From assembly GCF_910596095.1 (NCBI RefSeq), contig NC_056553.1:16956725-17020724 (forward strand): 64,000 nt of DNA, given 5' to 3'. A program made the translations under genes and the position numbers. This DNA is from Thunnus maccoyii (lineage: Eukaryota > Chordata > Actinopteri > Scombriformes > Scombridae). The notes beneath the pieces were generated by a model. That model was not told the origin of the DNA, searched no databases, and worked only from the letters and a program-made list of their open reading frames with translations. Positions 1-12,115 of the stretch are shown here, piece after piece (positions within the stretch are counted from its first letter, which is position 1; each line of letters begins with the position of its first letter).

Positions 1-637
1 AAAGAATTGTTTGCATCCCTCTCTTATTTGGGTGTAAAATTGTTATTTTTCTTAACCATTTTGATGTACTGAAAACTAAAAGAAAAGAGTGGGTAGGTAG
101 TGTGGTGGTATGTTTGTCAGACCTGTGAGAATTACCACATGCAATTAAAAGTGTTTGTATTCGCCTGGTAAAACATGAGGATGTTACCCACACAGGACAA
201 TGAGTAATGGAATGTCTAACCAACCAGAGAGAGTGCCAGTGCTCTCAACAGCAACTTGCAATACTAGTTAACCCAGGTCTTGTGTAGGTGTGTTTGTTTG
301 TGTGTCTTTAGACCTATTGTTGTGTGTAAGAATAAGATTATTATAGGTATGTTATAGGTTTGGGATTTCTGTGCTGGTGGTTACAGGTGCAGCCACACAG
401 CCCATTGAGTATGTTTTTCAATGAGGAGTGTCTCATTTGATTTAGGGAGCTGATAAAGCATCTGTCATCAGAGGTGTGTTTGTTCTAATGGTCAAAAAAG
501 TTTAAAGAGATTATCCCTTTAGAATTAATGGATATTTTTTTCAAAGTCGTCATCTGTTTGGCAAATAGAAACCAGGGGGCAGAGAGGACTGACACATAAA
601 ACAGCGACTCTATACAAACAATGTGTGTCTGACTCAC
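1..637 (-). other. mtmr6 intron, left edge of window
   Basis: This follows the donor site of the last visible mtmr6 exon (GT at 637-636 on the minus strand). The next family exon, expected to encode the segment after the IHEH...LGN block, is not recognisable on either strand here. I read the stretch as intron. Confidence 0.7.
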
Positions 638-3600
638 TGCAGCTCCTCTCTCTGTCTCTGATTGTTGCCGAGGAAGTTGCCGTATTGACATGAGTGGACG
701 TGTTCGTGGATCTGCAGCAGGAACCACTCGCTGAACTCAAACGCCTGATAAAAAGACGGTTATCATTAAATAAATACAATAAAACACACAGTGTTGCAAG
801 TCAAAATATATAATAGTACACGTATCATGCAGCTGACACACTCCCACACACACCTGTGGGAACTGCTCGGTCAGCTGCCAGACACACTCCAGGAACTGAG
901 TGAAGATTGGAGACACTTCTTTTGGATCTCCGTCCAACTGGTCACACCTACAGGTACACAATTCAAAAATATGTAGACTTCACTTGAACACATACACAAT
1001 AACTATTATGTGTATACATTGTATATGATAGTATATGTAACTAACAAATGAATTATGCAGTATGAATAGTAAATATGTAGTATATATGTCAAGCAATATT
1101 ATAAAATTGGGGCATAAACAATTACAGTATGATCCAGATGAAAGCTCACCTGTCTGCAAACTTATGGCCAAAGGAGATCCAGTCTTTTTCTATCAGTACC
1201 TAAAAAAAACAGAATTACCCAATAAAGCAAGAGAGAAAAAAAAGCAAGTATGAAGCAAACGATACAAATTCTACCAAAATCATCTAACAAAAGAGCAAGT
1301 TTGCAGCTGGTACCATGAAGCCCTTGATGGTGCGGTAGTAGGGGTCCATGAGCAGCGACCCCAGGGAGCAGACCTGGGCTGTTCTGTCCCAACCATCTGA
1401 ACAATGAACCAACACGCTGGCTCCTTCCACGGTCACCGCCTAGAGTCAAGAGTTTAGATGGATGGCAGAGGTTAGTGAGTGAATAAGGGTTAAATGTTAT
1501 CACGGTGAGTCATTTAGTGATATAATTAAAAAAACAAAGCAGCTCTTTGGCTGTCATTATCCCTGACAGGACTGATGAAGATGAAGCAATGACGAGCACA
1601 GAGGTTTAAGTTGAAGGTGGAGAGCCAAGTTTTAAAGACGGAAGAGAGTTCGCCTTTGACATCATGTTTATAACTGCATACTATAAACTGTATTTATAAG
1701 TAATTTAACTTATTACTTCCAGAAAACACTTCAGTGTTAATGTGCAATAAAACACACCTCTACAGAAACAGACGTCAAGAAGCAGGAAGTGGATATTTAC
1801 CTTGGCAAGAAAGATGGCTGCATCTACAATAGCCTTGATATGCCGCAGCCAGCCACAGCTCTCTAGACCCACCAGATAGTCACTCATGGAGAGAGACCTG
1901 GTTCCTATCACTGAGAAACACAACCAAAGACAGAAAATGACTTCAGATAAACCCTTTACTGGCTACTTTGGTGTTTTGTCTGAATTGTTATAAAAGAGCC
2001 CTTCATGATCTGAAAGCATATTATCTTGAAACAATTAATATAAACAAAGCTCATTATGTAACATTACTTGCAGATACAATCTTATCTTTCCACGTCTGCC
2101 CTTGATAACGTCCCTTTGAAGAAATACAATGACATTTTTGTATACTATATGTGCCAGTGTGTGAAGCAGCATGTGTTTAACCTTCCAGCAATTTCTGCAG
2201 GCTGGTCCTCATTACGTGGATGTTTTCGATGCCGACGAACTGGAAGCGGATGTTTGAATAGTTGTCCTCATTCTCATAGCCTTTACCTGCTGCTCGGTTA
2301 GCCAGCGCGTTCAACTGCAGGACAGGAAAATAAGATGAGGACAAAATAATTGAAAATCTTCTTACTTTGTTTTCAAACAGTGTTTATCTAGTGTAGTGTT
2401 GAACCCATTTAAAGCCTTACAATTTGAACTTATTGAATGAAAAAAAAGGACTTCTCATGCTAAACAAACTTACGAGTGTTAACAGAAGAAAGGCTTTGTT
2501 TGGCTGTCATCACTTTACCTTTGGCCTAGTATCCATGACGTAGACAAATCGGCTGTTGTGATTGGCTTTGCTGATGGCCTGCAGCATGCTCTCATCCTCC
2601 AAGCATCGTGCACTGAACCCAGAGAGAGGCTGGCTGCACCGACACACTGCCGCCTGTGTTGAGTGAACACACAACACTGATCAGAACAAGGATAGATACA
2701 AAAAAAACCGCAAAACACTGCTGCTGAATTATCAACTAAAACTAGGACACCTATTATTACCTCCCCACATGGCTCACTTAGAACGTAACTATTAAAGGTT
2801 CCACAAGTCTGCCAAAGCCTCATGTGGATTCTCAGTGGATGACTGATAATGATTAACCCATTTTGTAGTGTAGTATATAGGCTGTGTTTATACCCACCCT
2901 ATGGAAACCTCAGGTTAAGTCCCTCTGCCAAACATGTATTGATTGAATAAAGTGCAGTTTGTTTTGCCAAGTTAACACATGAGAGAGAGTGATAGTGACA
3001 GATGTGCAATAGAAAGCAGGCAGGACCTCTGCTCACTACTGAAAGTAGTTTGACTGGAAAGTCAGGAATCAAAATGTTTGCTGTGGTGTGTGTGTGTGTT
3101 GGACATTGTAGTGAATTCATACCTTTTCAATTAGTATGAGTATACATAGATCATGCTAATTATAATCTTATCATGTCCTTACAGTGATGTAAAATGTTGT
3201 TTTATTCAGTTTTTGTTTTGCAGGGCACAATGATAGTCATGTCTGTCCATCAGTCCTTCTGATATTTCAGTACAGAAGAAGATATCTTGTCAACTGTTGT
3301 CCAGACTTCCCTGAAATTTCATGGCCCCCCCGACACTGTTTCCAAATGATTTTGTCAATCCTCTCTGTCACTTCATCTAACATCAATGAAAGGTCAAAAT
3401 TTCCATCTGTACACAAGATATATCAAATTCTAATAAACAGATTTCAAAGAGGACAAATCCTTTCGACCCACAGGCAAACATCTCAACTTTGCATGTTATT
3501 TCATATTCACAGATACGGTCCCATGAAATTTGCTTAGCACATTTATAAATACAAATGAATAAACCTTTATGCTTTCAGTAACCCTATAGCCATTCATCTA

Positions 3601-6600
3601 GCGCCACCTTCTGGAAAACCTCAATATGGAAACTTGTATGACCCTACCACTGAAACAGCAGTTTTTATTACTCTCCAAGTTGAACATTTTTTCCTGACAC
3701 TCCCTTCATAAACTACCATAACATACAACAAGACCAAACTGAACTGAATAAAATAAAAAATAAAAATGTATAAAAATAACTGGCGGGAAGTACTTTTTTT
3801 TTACATCACTGTGGAACAGTTTTCAGTCCACATGAAGTGTGAACTGTTTGTAGGTTATCACAGTTTATTAAGTACCTTCTTCTCCTGGTAGAAGTATGTA
3901 AGTACAGGAAAACGTCCTTTGCTTCTGAACTTGGAACTCCCCACAATGATAGGCTTACTGGCTGTGATGGGAACATACAGGTCACGTGGATATGTCTCAC
4001 ACACCTGGGGAAAAAAAAAAAAGCATACACACATCACATACATAAACACACACAGACACAAACGATATTGGCAAACATCTCCTGGTTTGTGAGCATTAGT
4101 ATTAATAATACTAACCCTGACCGGTGAAATAATGCACTGATATCATTATTCATTACTCAGTAGTTCAAAACAACAGATGATTCTACCCTAAAAAAAACTG
4201 TTCTATATGTAAACATGTTGTGTTAACTCAAAATGTTAAGAGTAATAAGACAAAACTATAGTTAATATTCTGCACTTTCCTTTTTTTAGAGATATATTAG
4301 ATCTCATTGTGGAATGAAACCAGTATATTTTGGTTTCTCCAATATACTGTAGCAACTGATTTCATAAAATACCACCACACCCTCAGTCACAGTAACCTTA
4401 TTAAAACATACCCTGCTAAACTAAAGAATACTATACAAGTAAATCAGAACAACTACACAAAAAATCATGCAGCTTGCATGCTGGCAGCCCCTGATGACTT
4501 TATTGCTCAGTAATCAGGTGACATCAACAAACTCCTACTCCTTTCTTTCTCAATAGCAGGTTTATGGCACACAGTAGCAGTACCAAGGTCCAGTCACTCT
4601 CAGCAAGTGTCAATCTTGGTGTTTGAAGAAGGTGTAATGTTACATAAAAGTCTGGCGTACCGCAGGATGTGGCACCTTAGATCAAGAACACTCACAGTTT
4701 ATGAGATGCAATCAATCATCTACCTTAAAGTCTCTGTTGACGTCGGTGAGCTGCCATTGGTCGCAGGGGACGCCCATCCTCTCAAACTCGGCCCCCAGGT
4801 CGATGAGCTGCCATCCTTCCTCTCGCTGCTGGTCGTTCTGTTTGGGGTTGTAGGAGAACGCATAGAGCTCCTCATAGGATACTGCCCAAAGGAGGAGAAA
4901 GTCCGAGAAAACACAGGAAAATATGAGAACACTGTGTATCTATGTAAATACACAGTATCTATTACATGTATAAAAATGATAAAATGTATATATATGGGTA
5001 AGAACGGGGAGAAAGAAGTCGGGATGGATGGGAGGTCAAAGATGCTTTGTTAATGAACGGATAAGAACACAGACAGACACAGACTGACACCCACCGGGCC
5101 GCAGAAGACGCAGCAGCGAGCTGTAGATGTCGTGGCAGTCTCTTTCTCTCTGTACCACAAAATGAACCAATCTGAAGTTCCGACACTGAATGACCAGAGG
5201 ACAGCCCGTGGTGGTCAGGGAGAGCTTCTCCACAGAGGCTATATGGTGGTGCAAAATCTGCAGAGAGGAGAGGAAAGAGAGAGTGAATGGCTGTTTTTTT
5301 TCTTTATGTTGCCTGAATTATTTAACAAATACAGGAGCACACTGCTAAAAACGTACAGTATGCGAGGTGCTGCCCTGTATTCCTCCACATTTACTATAGG
5401 TTGGGATTCAATTCATACACAACCGGTATATAAAAGGTACAATGAGACGGTCAAAATGAAGCCCTGTATCAGCAAGGATCCAAAAACAAATAGTAGATTG
5501 AAAACTCATTCACCCGTTGCAATTCTCATTATTCTCTAAAAATAGCATGTAGGTCAGGCTTAACAAATGTTACACTCTTTAACATCTCTCCAGTAACTTC
5601 ATCAACAGTTTAAAACAAGTGGCCCAACAAGCAAATCATTAAGTTACAAACCAAAGAAAGAATAATATTTTTGACAATATAAAAAAAGGCACAATTATAA
5701 TGTGTATTCTGGCACTGGTCAACCTCCTGTACACACAAATACGGTTATTCCACTGGCGGAAGCACTTGAAACTCCTTGTAGATATTTACATGATAAAATT
5801 TAAGAATGAATAAGATGTAGATGCCATGTTGTCAAGAACATCTACTGTGAATTCTTGAGCTTTGGACAGAAGAAAGTTTCGACAGTCTTTGTACTGTTCA
5901 TGATCATAAAGAACAGAGGGCAAAAGGGACAAATGCAGCACATCACCATATTCAATGAGCACAGATTGAATTCCTCAGGGATCCCAACTATGGTATATAC
6001 GCTAATAAAGATGCACATTCATCAGCATTGGTAATGACTGGTGACACACACACACAGCCTAAATGCTGATCACACCAGCTGTTGAGCCAGACAGCAACTC
6101 AACTGCTGTTTAATATTTTATAAGGTACAATAACATTCTCAGAAACTAACAGTCTAAATTGACACCGAAAATGCTCACACATATGCTGCTGCACTTGGCA
6201 GATGCATACAAGGTGCCTAAACACAGAAACGGGACCAAATACACAAACACTGAACATTGGTGGGAGTATATGTGCTGCTACAACAGAAAAGGCTGGAAAA
6301 AAAAGGGAGGAAAAGAAAATTTGCCCTTTTCTCAGCACCTAAGGCAGGAAGGATGGCGGGGGTGAGGTCATGGCCCGAGTGCTGCTGTGCAAAGCATTTT
6401 GAGACAAACAATCTTATCCCATAATGCAGACCAGCCATTGTAACATTCTAACTACTAGATTAATAATTCACCATACATATATAACAAGACTTCAAATATA
6501 TAGTTCTAGTGTGCACAGCAAAAAAAAAATGCATTAATGCAAAAGTATCCTGAAGCTTAATTAAGAGTAGATCAAGAGCTGTAAGGGAGACAATACTGGC

Positions 6601-9600
6601 TGCTAAAACTTCTGAGAAAAAAGATGCAAGTTTCTGACAGCGACAGCAATGATTTTGCAAGTAGCTACTGCAACATCACACTGCATAGGTTATTCTAATG
6701 TGGGAGTGAATAAATAATACATTGCATACTAATGAAAGATAACCACTAGACTAAAAACAGGTCAGTTTTGTCAATTGATCGTCCTCGATTACCTGCAGTA
6801 ATTAACACGCATGAAGTTGTACCATCTCAGTCCAGCAGGTGGAAATTCTGGGGTGAATAATCCGTGGAAAAACCCACACGAAGACTGACCTCATCACTAC
6901 TTTGAGCAATCGTCTTACTGTGGAAGTCGTGTGGTTTACAACACTCAGCTATGCAGAAGTTAGGCCGACTGTTTTCTGGGTTTCGTCAAAGAAAATACCA
7001 GCAGTGGTCACATCCATATGCAGTCTACTCGGTGAAAAAGGGGAACTGTGAATTATCCCTGTAATACTGGCAAGAATGCATCCACTACTACAACTACTCA
7101 CCCAGATCTCCTGTCCTGCAGATGTTGAGTTGTTGGAGCTGCTCTCCACAAAGATGAGATGTGTAGCTGTGAGATACAATGTGCCATTTGTGGATTTGTT
7201 GCTGAAGCGATCCAACAGCCGCACCTGCTCCACCTGCAAACACGTGCCAAGAATAACACTATTAATCAGCAGTAGCTAGTAGTCAAAACATATAAAAAGT
7301 TTTACGCAGGCAGTAGTGAAATGAAGATGGGATTTTGCTAACAGGAATGACACCTGTCACAAAATTACTGCGTGTGGTTCCAGCTGGCACACCGCCTAAT
7401 CCCGACCAGCTGGTCCTCACCATTAGCTGGCAATTCCATTATAATGAGACTCACAAATGATTTCTGGATTATGGGAGAGGAAAATCTGGTAGTGACTGAA
7501 CAATGTAACAAATGTGGTGTTTCTCACAGTTATTAAAAATGTATTCTGTTATACAGCTAAGGCGTAGACTTGCTAAATTCTTACAGCACCCCCGTTCCCA
7601 ACTCCACACATATAAACAGTCCATAGTCTGAGTAGAACATTTACCCACATCACAAGTTTTTACACAGGAAGAAGGTTGTGGTCCACTAGCTATAATAAAC
7701 AACAGGTTTTATAAGCCCTGGTGGTCAGAACGCCCATTCATGACTCCCTTAAAGAAGGTTTGGCAGGGATGACAAGCATGTATATAAGAAACCGTTGGAA
7801 AATACTGCTGATGGACAATATGTTACTTTTACACATATGTACAGCCTGCTCTATTGCACTCTTCTAACATCCCTTTCTAGCATTAAGATCCATTAGAATA
7901 AGGCTACTCCTCTTATTAAATAATAGCACACCGATTGCTACTAGCAACCTACAGTCTGACCAAAAGGCTACTGGACAATTGGATTTGGACTGTAAGCTGC
8001 TGTCGCTGCTAACTGTCCAAATTCATGATTCATCACATTAGCGGTTCTTGTTGACTCAGACATCCTCTCTCTCCCTTTGTTTCCTTTTTCCTGTCGTTCT
8101 CAGATATGATGAAATGATCTCCGTCTCCCGGCAACTGGCGGGACACAGCACTGACAGGCTTAGTACATACAGGAAGTCAGTGGTGTGAGTGAGTGAGTGA
8201 GAGAGAGAGAGAGAGCGGGCATCACATAAGAAAATTGGTGATGTGAATGTTTATATTTCTTCGTAAACCAATGATGCAGTCTAAGCCATGTCTCAAAGTG
8301 CCAGATTGCCCTGAAACCGTGCTCATTTTTCTAAATGAACTGGAAATAAAAGTCCAGATGACACCATCTGACACCATGTGCATGAAGAAATAATAAAGTT
8401 AAAACCATAGAATTGTTGTTATTTTAAAGGCGCTTCATCTTTTTTTCTGGCTCAGGTTGACCACAATGTTAATAACTCATAACAAGGCCATCCAACAAAA
8501 TGCCCTCATAACAATATAGTAGCAAGTTTACTTACTCAAGGTGGAAACATGTTCTGATAGCAATAAAAATCTTCTCTGCGAAGTTCAAGCAAACAACCAG
8601 GCTTAAGACAGGGGAGCCACACCCAGTCTAGGTGCAGTTACACCCACTAGAAACCCAGCAGGTCTTTACTCCATAGGCAATTATGTTGCCTAAGAACTAT
8701 TTGTACGTTGCTGGACTGTGAAATTATCCCCGAGCCTCCAAAATTAGGTCAAACTGCTTCCTAACATGACAGAGAAAGCTCACCTTTCAATTTACACATC
8801 CTCATGAATACACACACTACAAATATTAGCTGTAGGCCTGATGCATGTTCCAGTGGTAAATGTCATGGGAGAGCCAGCTAATCCACATATAGTGCAGATC
8901 ATAAGTATTTGGACAGAGACATTTTTGTTGCTGTGTAGTCTTTGAACTCCTATCATTTTGGATTTAAAATGAATGACTATGAGGTAAAATTCATGTTTGG
9001 CGTTGAGCTTTAAACAGAAGGTGTGTACATACATATATGTATCGGGTGAACAGTGTAGCCCTTTACGGTACAAAAAGTGCACCATTCATGGGCTGTATAT
9101 ACAATCTATGGGATCATGTAACATAATCTTACAGTCATCATATTTAATATCTGGTTGTAAATCATTTGCAACTGATCAATCACTGTCTGAAGTCTACAAC
9201 CCATAGACATCACCATCCATTTGGTATCTTTCCTACTGATGCTTTGCCAGGTCTGTACTGCAGCAATGTCCAGTTCTTGCTTGTTTGGGGGCTTTTTTTA
9301 CCTTCAGTAAGTGATCTGGCCTGAGCTCAGGTGATTGACTTGGCCAGTTAAAACAATTCCACTGTTTAGCAAAAATCAATCCTTTAAGCTTTTGCACGGT
9401 AGCACAACACAGATTATAGAATTGTGAGAATGTATGTTAAAAGGATCACCAGTCCTAAGGCGTTCAACACCCGCAAACACTAAACAAACAGTCAGTGCTG
9501 TGACATTATGTGTCATCAACGTGCCATTATGCTTGAATGTATATAATCTCTCTCTCTGTAGTGATCTATCACAACTGGATACACTGGCTGGCTTGATAAT

Positions 9601-9936
9601 TTAACGTAAACTCCGTAATAGGGCGTGCAATTAAGTTAGCAGCATTACAAAGAGGAAAGCTAGCTGTCTGCTGCACGGAGAAAAAAAACAACCAGCTCAT
9701 TGATGCTCGTCACGTCTGACACTTCCAAGATGCTGGCTGACGACACCTGCTAGCTAGCATGCTATTTGTTTAAAACACGCAAATGTATTCTGAATATTGA
9801 TATATGTCAAACGTAGGCCCCCACCCTCCCAAAAAATCCCTCAAAACACAAGGCCGAGCTGCTGTCTGTATCCCATCCACTGCAATTAGCTAGAAATGTT
9901 AGCTAACGTTACCTTTGGCGTGCGGATATGCTCCAT
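638..9936 (-). CDS. mtmr6: Myotubularin-related protein 6, 3-phosphoinositide phosphatase (3' end off window)
   Basis: Removes the 3-phosphate of PtdIns3P and PtdIns(3,5)P2 on endosomal membranes (family knowledge). Coding exons, in order of translation: 9936-9913, 7233-7102, 5257-5095, 4881-4724, 4004-3876, 2653-2519, 2314-2182, 1904-1801, 1439-1314, 1199-1150, 947-854, 744-638. All have AG/GT borders and phases that join without a break, giving about 451 residues. The start ATG opens MEHIRTPK, as in vertebrate MTMR6. Residues 1-106 form the PH-GRAM domain and the phosphatase domain follows. The Cx5R loop HCSDGWDRT (cysteine about 339, arginine about 345) is intact, so the enzyme should be active. 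Human MTMR6 has 621 residues; the missing ~170, including the C-terminal coiled coil, would lie left of position 1. MTMR7 and MTMR8 are close relatives, but the neighbouring nup58 and the sequence favour mtmr6. Confidence 0.95.
1383..1403 (-). other. mtmr6: Catalytic Cx5R loop of mtmr6
   Basis: The minus strand encodes CSDGWDR inside HCSDGWDRT. This is the signature of catalytically active myotubularins. Inactive family members, such as MTMR9, lack the cysteine. Confidence 0.93.
8185..8216. repeat. GAGT/GA microsatellite
   Basis: A short GAGT repeat grades into GA repeats within mtmr6 intron 1. Confidence 0.9.
8899..9400 (-). mobile_element. Degenerate Tc1/mariner-like transposon, 3' part
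   Basis: It lies in intron 1 of mtmr6. The minus strand near 9330-9360 encodes NWPSQSPEL, matching the WPSQSPDLNPIEH block that carries the last acidic catalytic residue of Tc1-like transposases. The NPIEH part is lost. Beyond it, frameshifted pieces match the family's C-terminal region (for example VMSMG..LQ, decayed here), broken by several stops. The low-coordinate end holds the motif AAGTATTTGGACAG near 8904-8920, typical of the ends of a widespread teleost element. The 5' half appears to be missing. The element cannot be active. Confidence 0.65.
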
Positions 9937-10143
9937 TTCTCCGAGTCCAAACAGCTGTCAGCAACTGCAAAGCTTCACACGACGCCTTCTGGATATAACT
10001 CTATCATTGATAATATGATGGCTAAAAACTGCTGCACGAACCGCTTTGACGAGATCGGTGGCAGACGATATGTGTTTATTGTCAATTATTTCACTCCCCC
10101 ATCCGCGTAAAGATCCAGACAATAACGTCTTCAGTACTTCCGG
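9937..10143 (-). promoter_or_regulatory. mtmr6 5' leader and core promoter with ETS site
   Basis: Read on the minus strand, a perfect ETS consensus (CCGGAAGT) occupies 10143-10136, about 200 bases upstream of the mtmr6 start codon. ETS/GABP sites at this distance are usual in TATA-less housekeeping promoters. The leader between it and the ATG holds two short upstream reading frames (see findings). The transcription start is not visible and is inferred to lie near 10100-10135. Confidence 0.55.
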
Positions 10144-10889
10144 CGTGGACTCTTCAAAATAAGTAGGTTTTTTAAAAATATATTTTCATGGTCGTTACAG
10201 TCAGATACAAACTGTATGCCTCGCATTTTTACCACTGTGTGTGTATTAGTAATACGTTTTCTGTGTCTTGATTAAGCACAACTTAATGTCATAAATGTGC
10301 CATGTATGTAGAATATATAATGAAATATCAAACTCCGTCAAACTAGATTTTAACTCAGGGCTCCTATACGAGATGGTCTGCAAGATAAGCTAGTAATGCA
10401 TGTGTTGCTCTGCCTCCCTATAAATTCAAATGTATATGGTATTAACAAACAAATCTGAAATTACTAAAATGACTGTAAACTTTTGGTGAACAGTGAAGCT
10501 GGAGCCTTCAGGCCCCCTGTGGGTCTGGAGCCTTGACACAGTCGCCCACTTTGCCAGGTTGGTAATCCAGCCTTTGATAACGTAAAATAAGATGTCTGAG
10601 TGTTTCCAGCAAATTGCAGAAAATAAATATATAGCAGCAAGCATCAGGATTAATAGAGAGTCAAGTTGGCCAGTATTACAAAACACATTACAAAAGTGTT
10701 GTCAATAGTAATAGAGGTGGTGCAGGAAGGGAAAACTAAAATGAAGTGGTATAAAAAAAAGCGTTTTTCTACTGTGATACGTAATTCAAAATTATGATAT
10801 ATTTGCAGTATGAATGAGGTTATACAATGTAGTCTCTATATAATGTAAAACAAAACAGGCACAAATGACAAAAAAGTGAAAGCATTCAC

Positions 10890-11370
10890 TTTTTTTTTTT
10901 GGTCCTTATTTTAATAGTGTTACAAAAGAAAAATGATAACTTTATTATGCTATAGCACCTTTCAAAAACAAAGTTACAAAATGCTATAGAAAAACAGATA
11001 ATACAAGTAAATAAGAACCAAAACATAAGAACAAACAAGATAAAAATAATGCACATATACATAGATAAATCATAACAAATTATATCAAACAAACAAAGAA
11101 ACTTTATAGACTGAAAAGGTGTAGGCTGAAGCTTTAGCTTATTATGTCTATCCTTTTTACCTCATACAAAAAACGAACAATACAAAATAATAGTCCGAAA
11201 ATACAAATCAAACATTTCATTCATTATGTTCATACCTCAGTATTTTATTTGTTTACTGTTATTCATGAACATTTTTTTAAATTCAAGAAGTTTGATACAC
11301 ATTTTTAATTCCCTGTCACAGTTATTCCATAAACTAACCCCTTTAACAGTTATAAATCTATTCTTTAGCC
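10890..11370 (-). mobile_element. LINE retrotransposon 3' end, inactive
   Basis: On the minus strand, about 11366-11232 reads as a short piece ending in a stop, with VKGVSLWNNCDRELK followed by EFKKMF. This matches the last residues of LINE ORF2 proteins, where an LWNSL block is followed by a TFKR-like block. A 3' UTR follows and ends in a poly(A) tract, seen as the T run at about 10889-10900 on the plus strand. There is a stop immediately upstream of the conserved piece and no reverse transcriptase domain, so this is a 5'-truncated dead copy. The AT-rich bases 10144-10889 show nothing else I recognise. Confidence 0.6.
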
Positions 11371-11659
11371 CTTGTTTTTACATACATATTCCCCTGACTC
11401 CATACTGACTCTCTCTGAATTTAAACATGTTTTGTTGACAGTCAGTAAGCAAGTTACATTTTACTTTGTACATTATTTGTGCACTTTTAAAGTCAACCAG
11501 ATCACGGAATTAAATAGAAGCAATAGAGCCATAATGTTGAAGATTACAAGAGACAAAAATTGACGAAATATTATGTAAATTCTGAAAAAGCTGGTATAAT
11601 ACGGTCTCAGATGGCGTCTTTTATTTTGAAAGCAAACCCGAAATCTATATGTGTTTTTT

Positions 11660-12115
11660 TGTCACTTTTTGGAAACGTCCGCCCCAAGCACCAACGTTGG
11701 TATCGTGCGCATGCGCGAGGCCTCACGCGACCCAAAAGCAGCGCAAGGTACGACGGGAAATGTAGTTGAACAGTGATTACCCGAAATGCCACAGCGTCCG
11801 GTAAATAGCAGGCGGGGAATAGGAAAAGAACCACCATGCGAGGATTCATCCTGCGATTTTTGACAGCTTTTTGATTCTAAAACGATTTAATGGGGTGCAG
11901 TAACAGTTGAGCAGCACTGGATTTATTTAAAGAAGATGACAGGTTTTCTCCAAGTGTGTTCTGAGTAAAGACAACAGCGCGGATTTGGCCCTTACGCGGG
12001 CATCTATTCAAAGCTAACTAGCTAGCGTGATAGTGGGGATGCTCGCTGAGCGTGTTCATGTGTGGTTGAAGTACAAATAACCTGTCGGTGTTACATGTGT
12101 GCCTCCTGAAATACA
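11660..12115 (+). promoter_or_regulatory. nup58 promoter and 5' leader
   Basis: A GC-rich block precedes nup58. It contains a perfect NRF1 palindrome TGCGCATGCGC at 11706-11716, and GGGAAATGTAGT at 11755-11766, whose reverse complement resembles the ZNF143 (Staf) core ACTACA..TCCC. No TATA box is seen. Both factors are typical of housekeeping promoters, which suits a nuclear-pore subunit. The transcription start is not directly visible. Confidence 0.6.

Noticed and set aside
4607-5053. 148-codon open frame on the plus strand
   Set aside because: It is the antisense of an mtmr6 coding exon (4881-4724); the minus strand carries the family match and correct splice sites.
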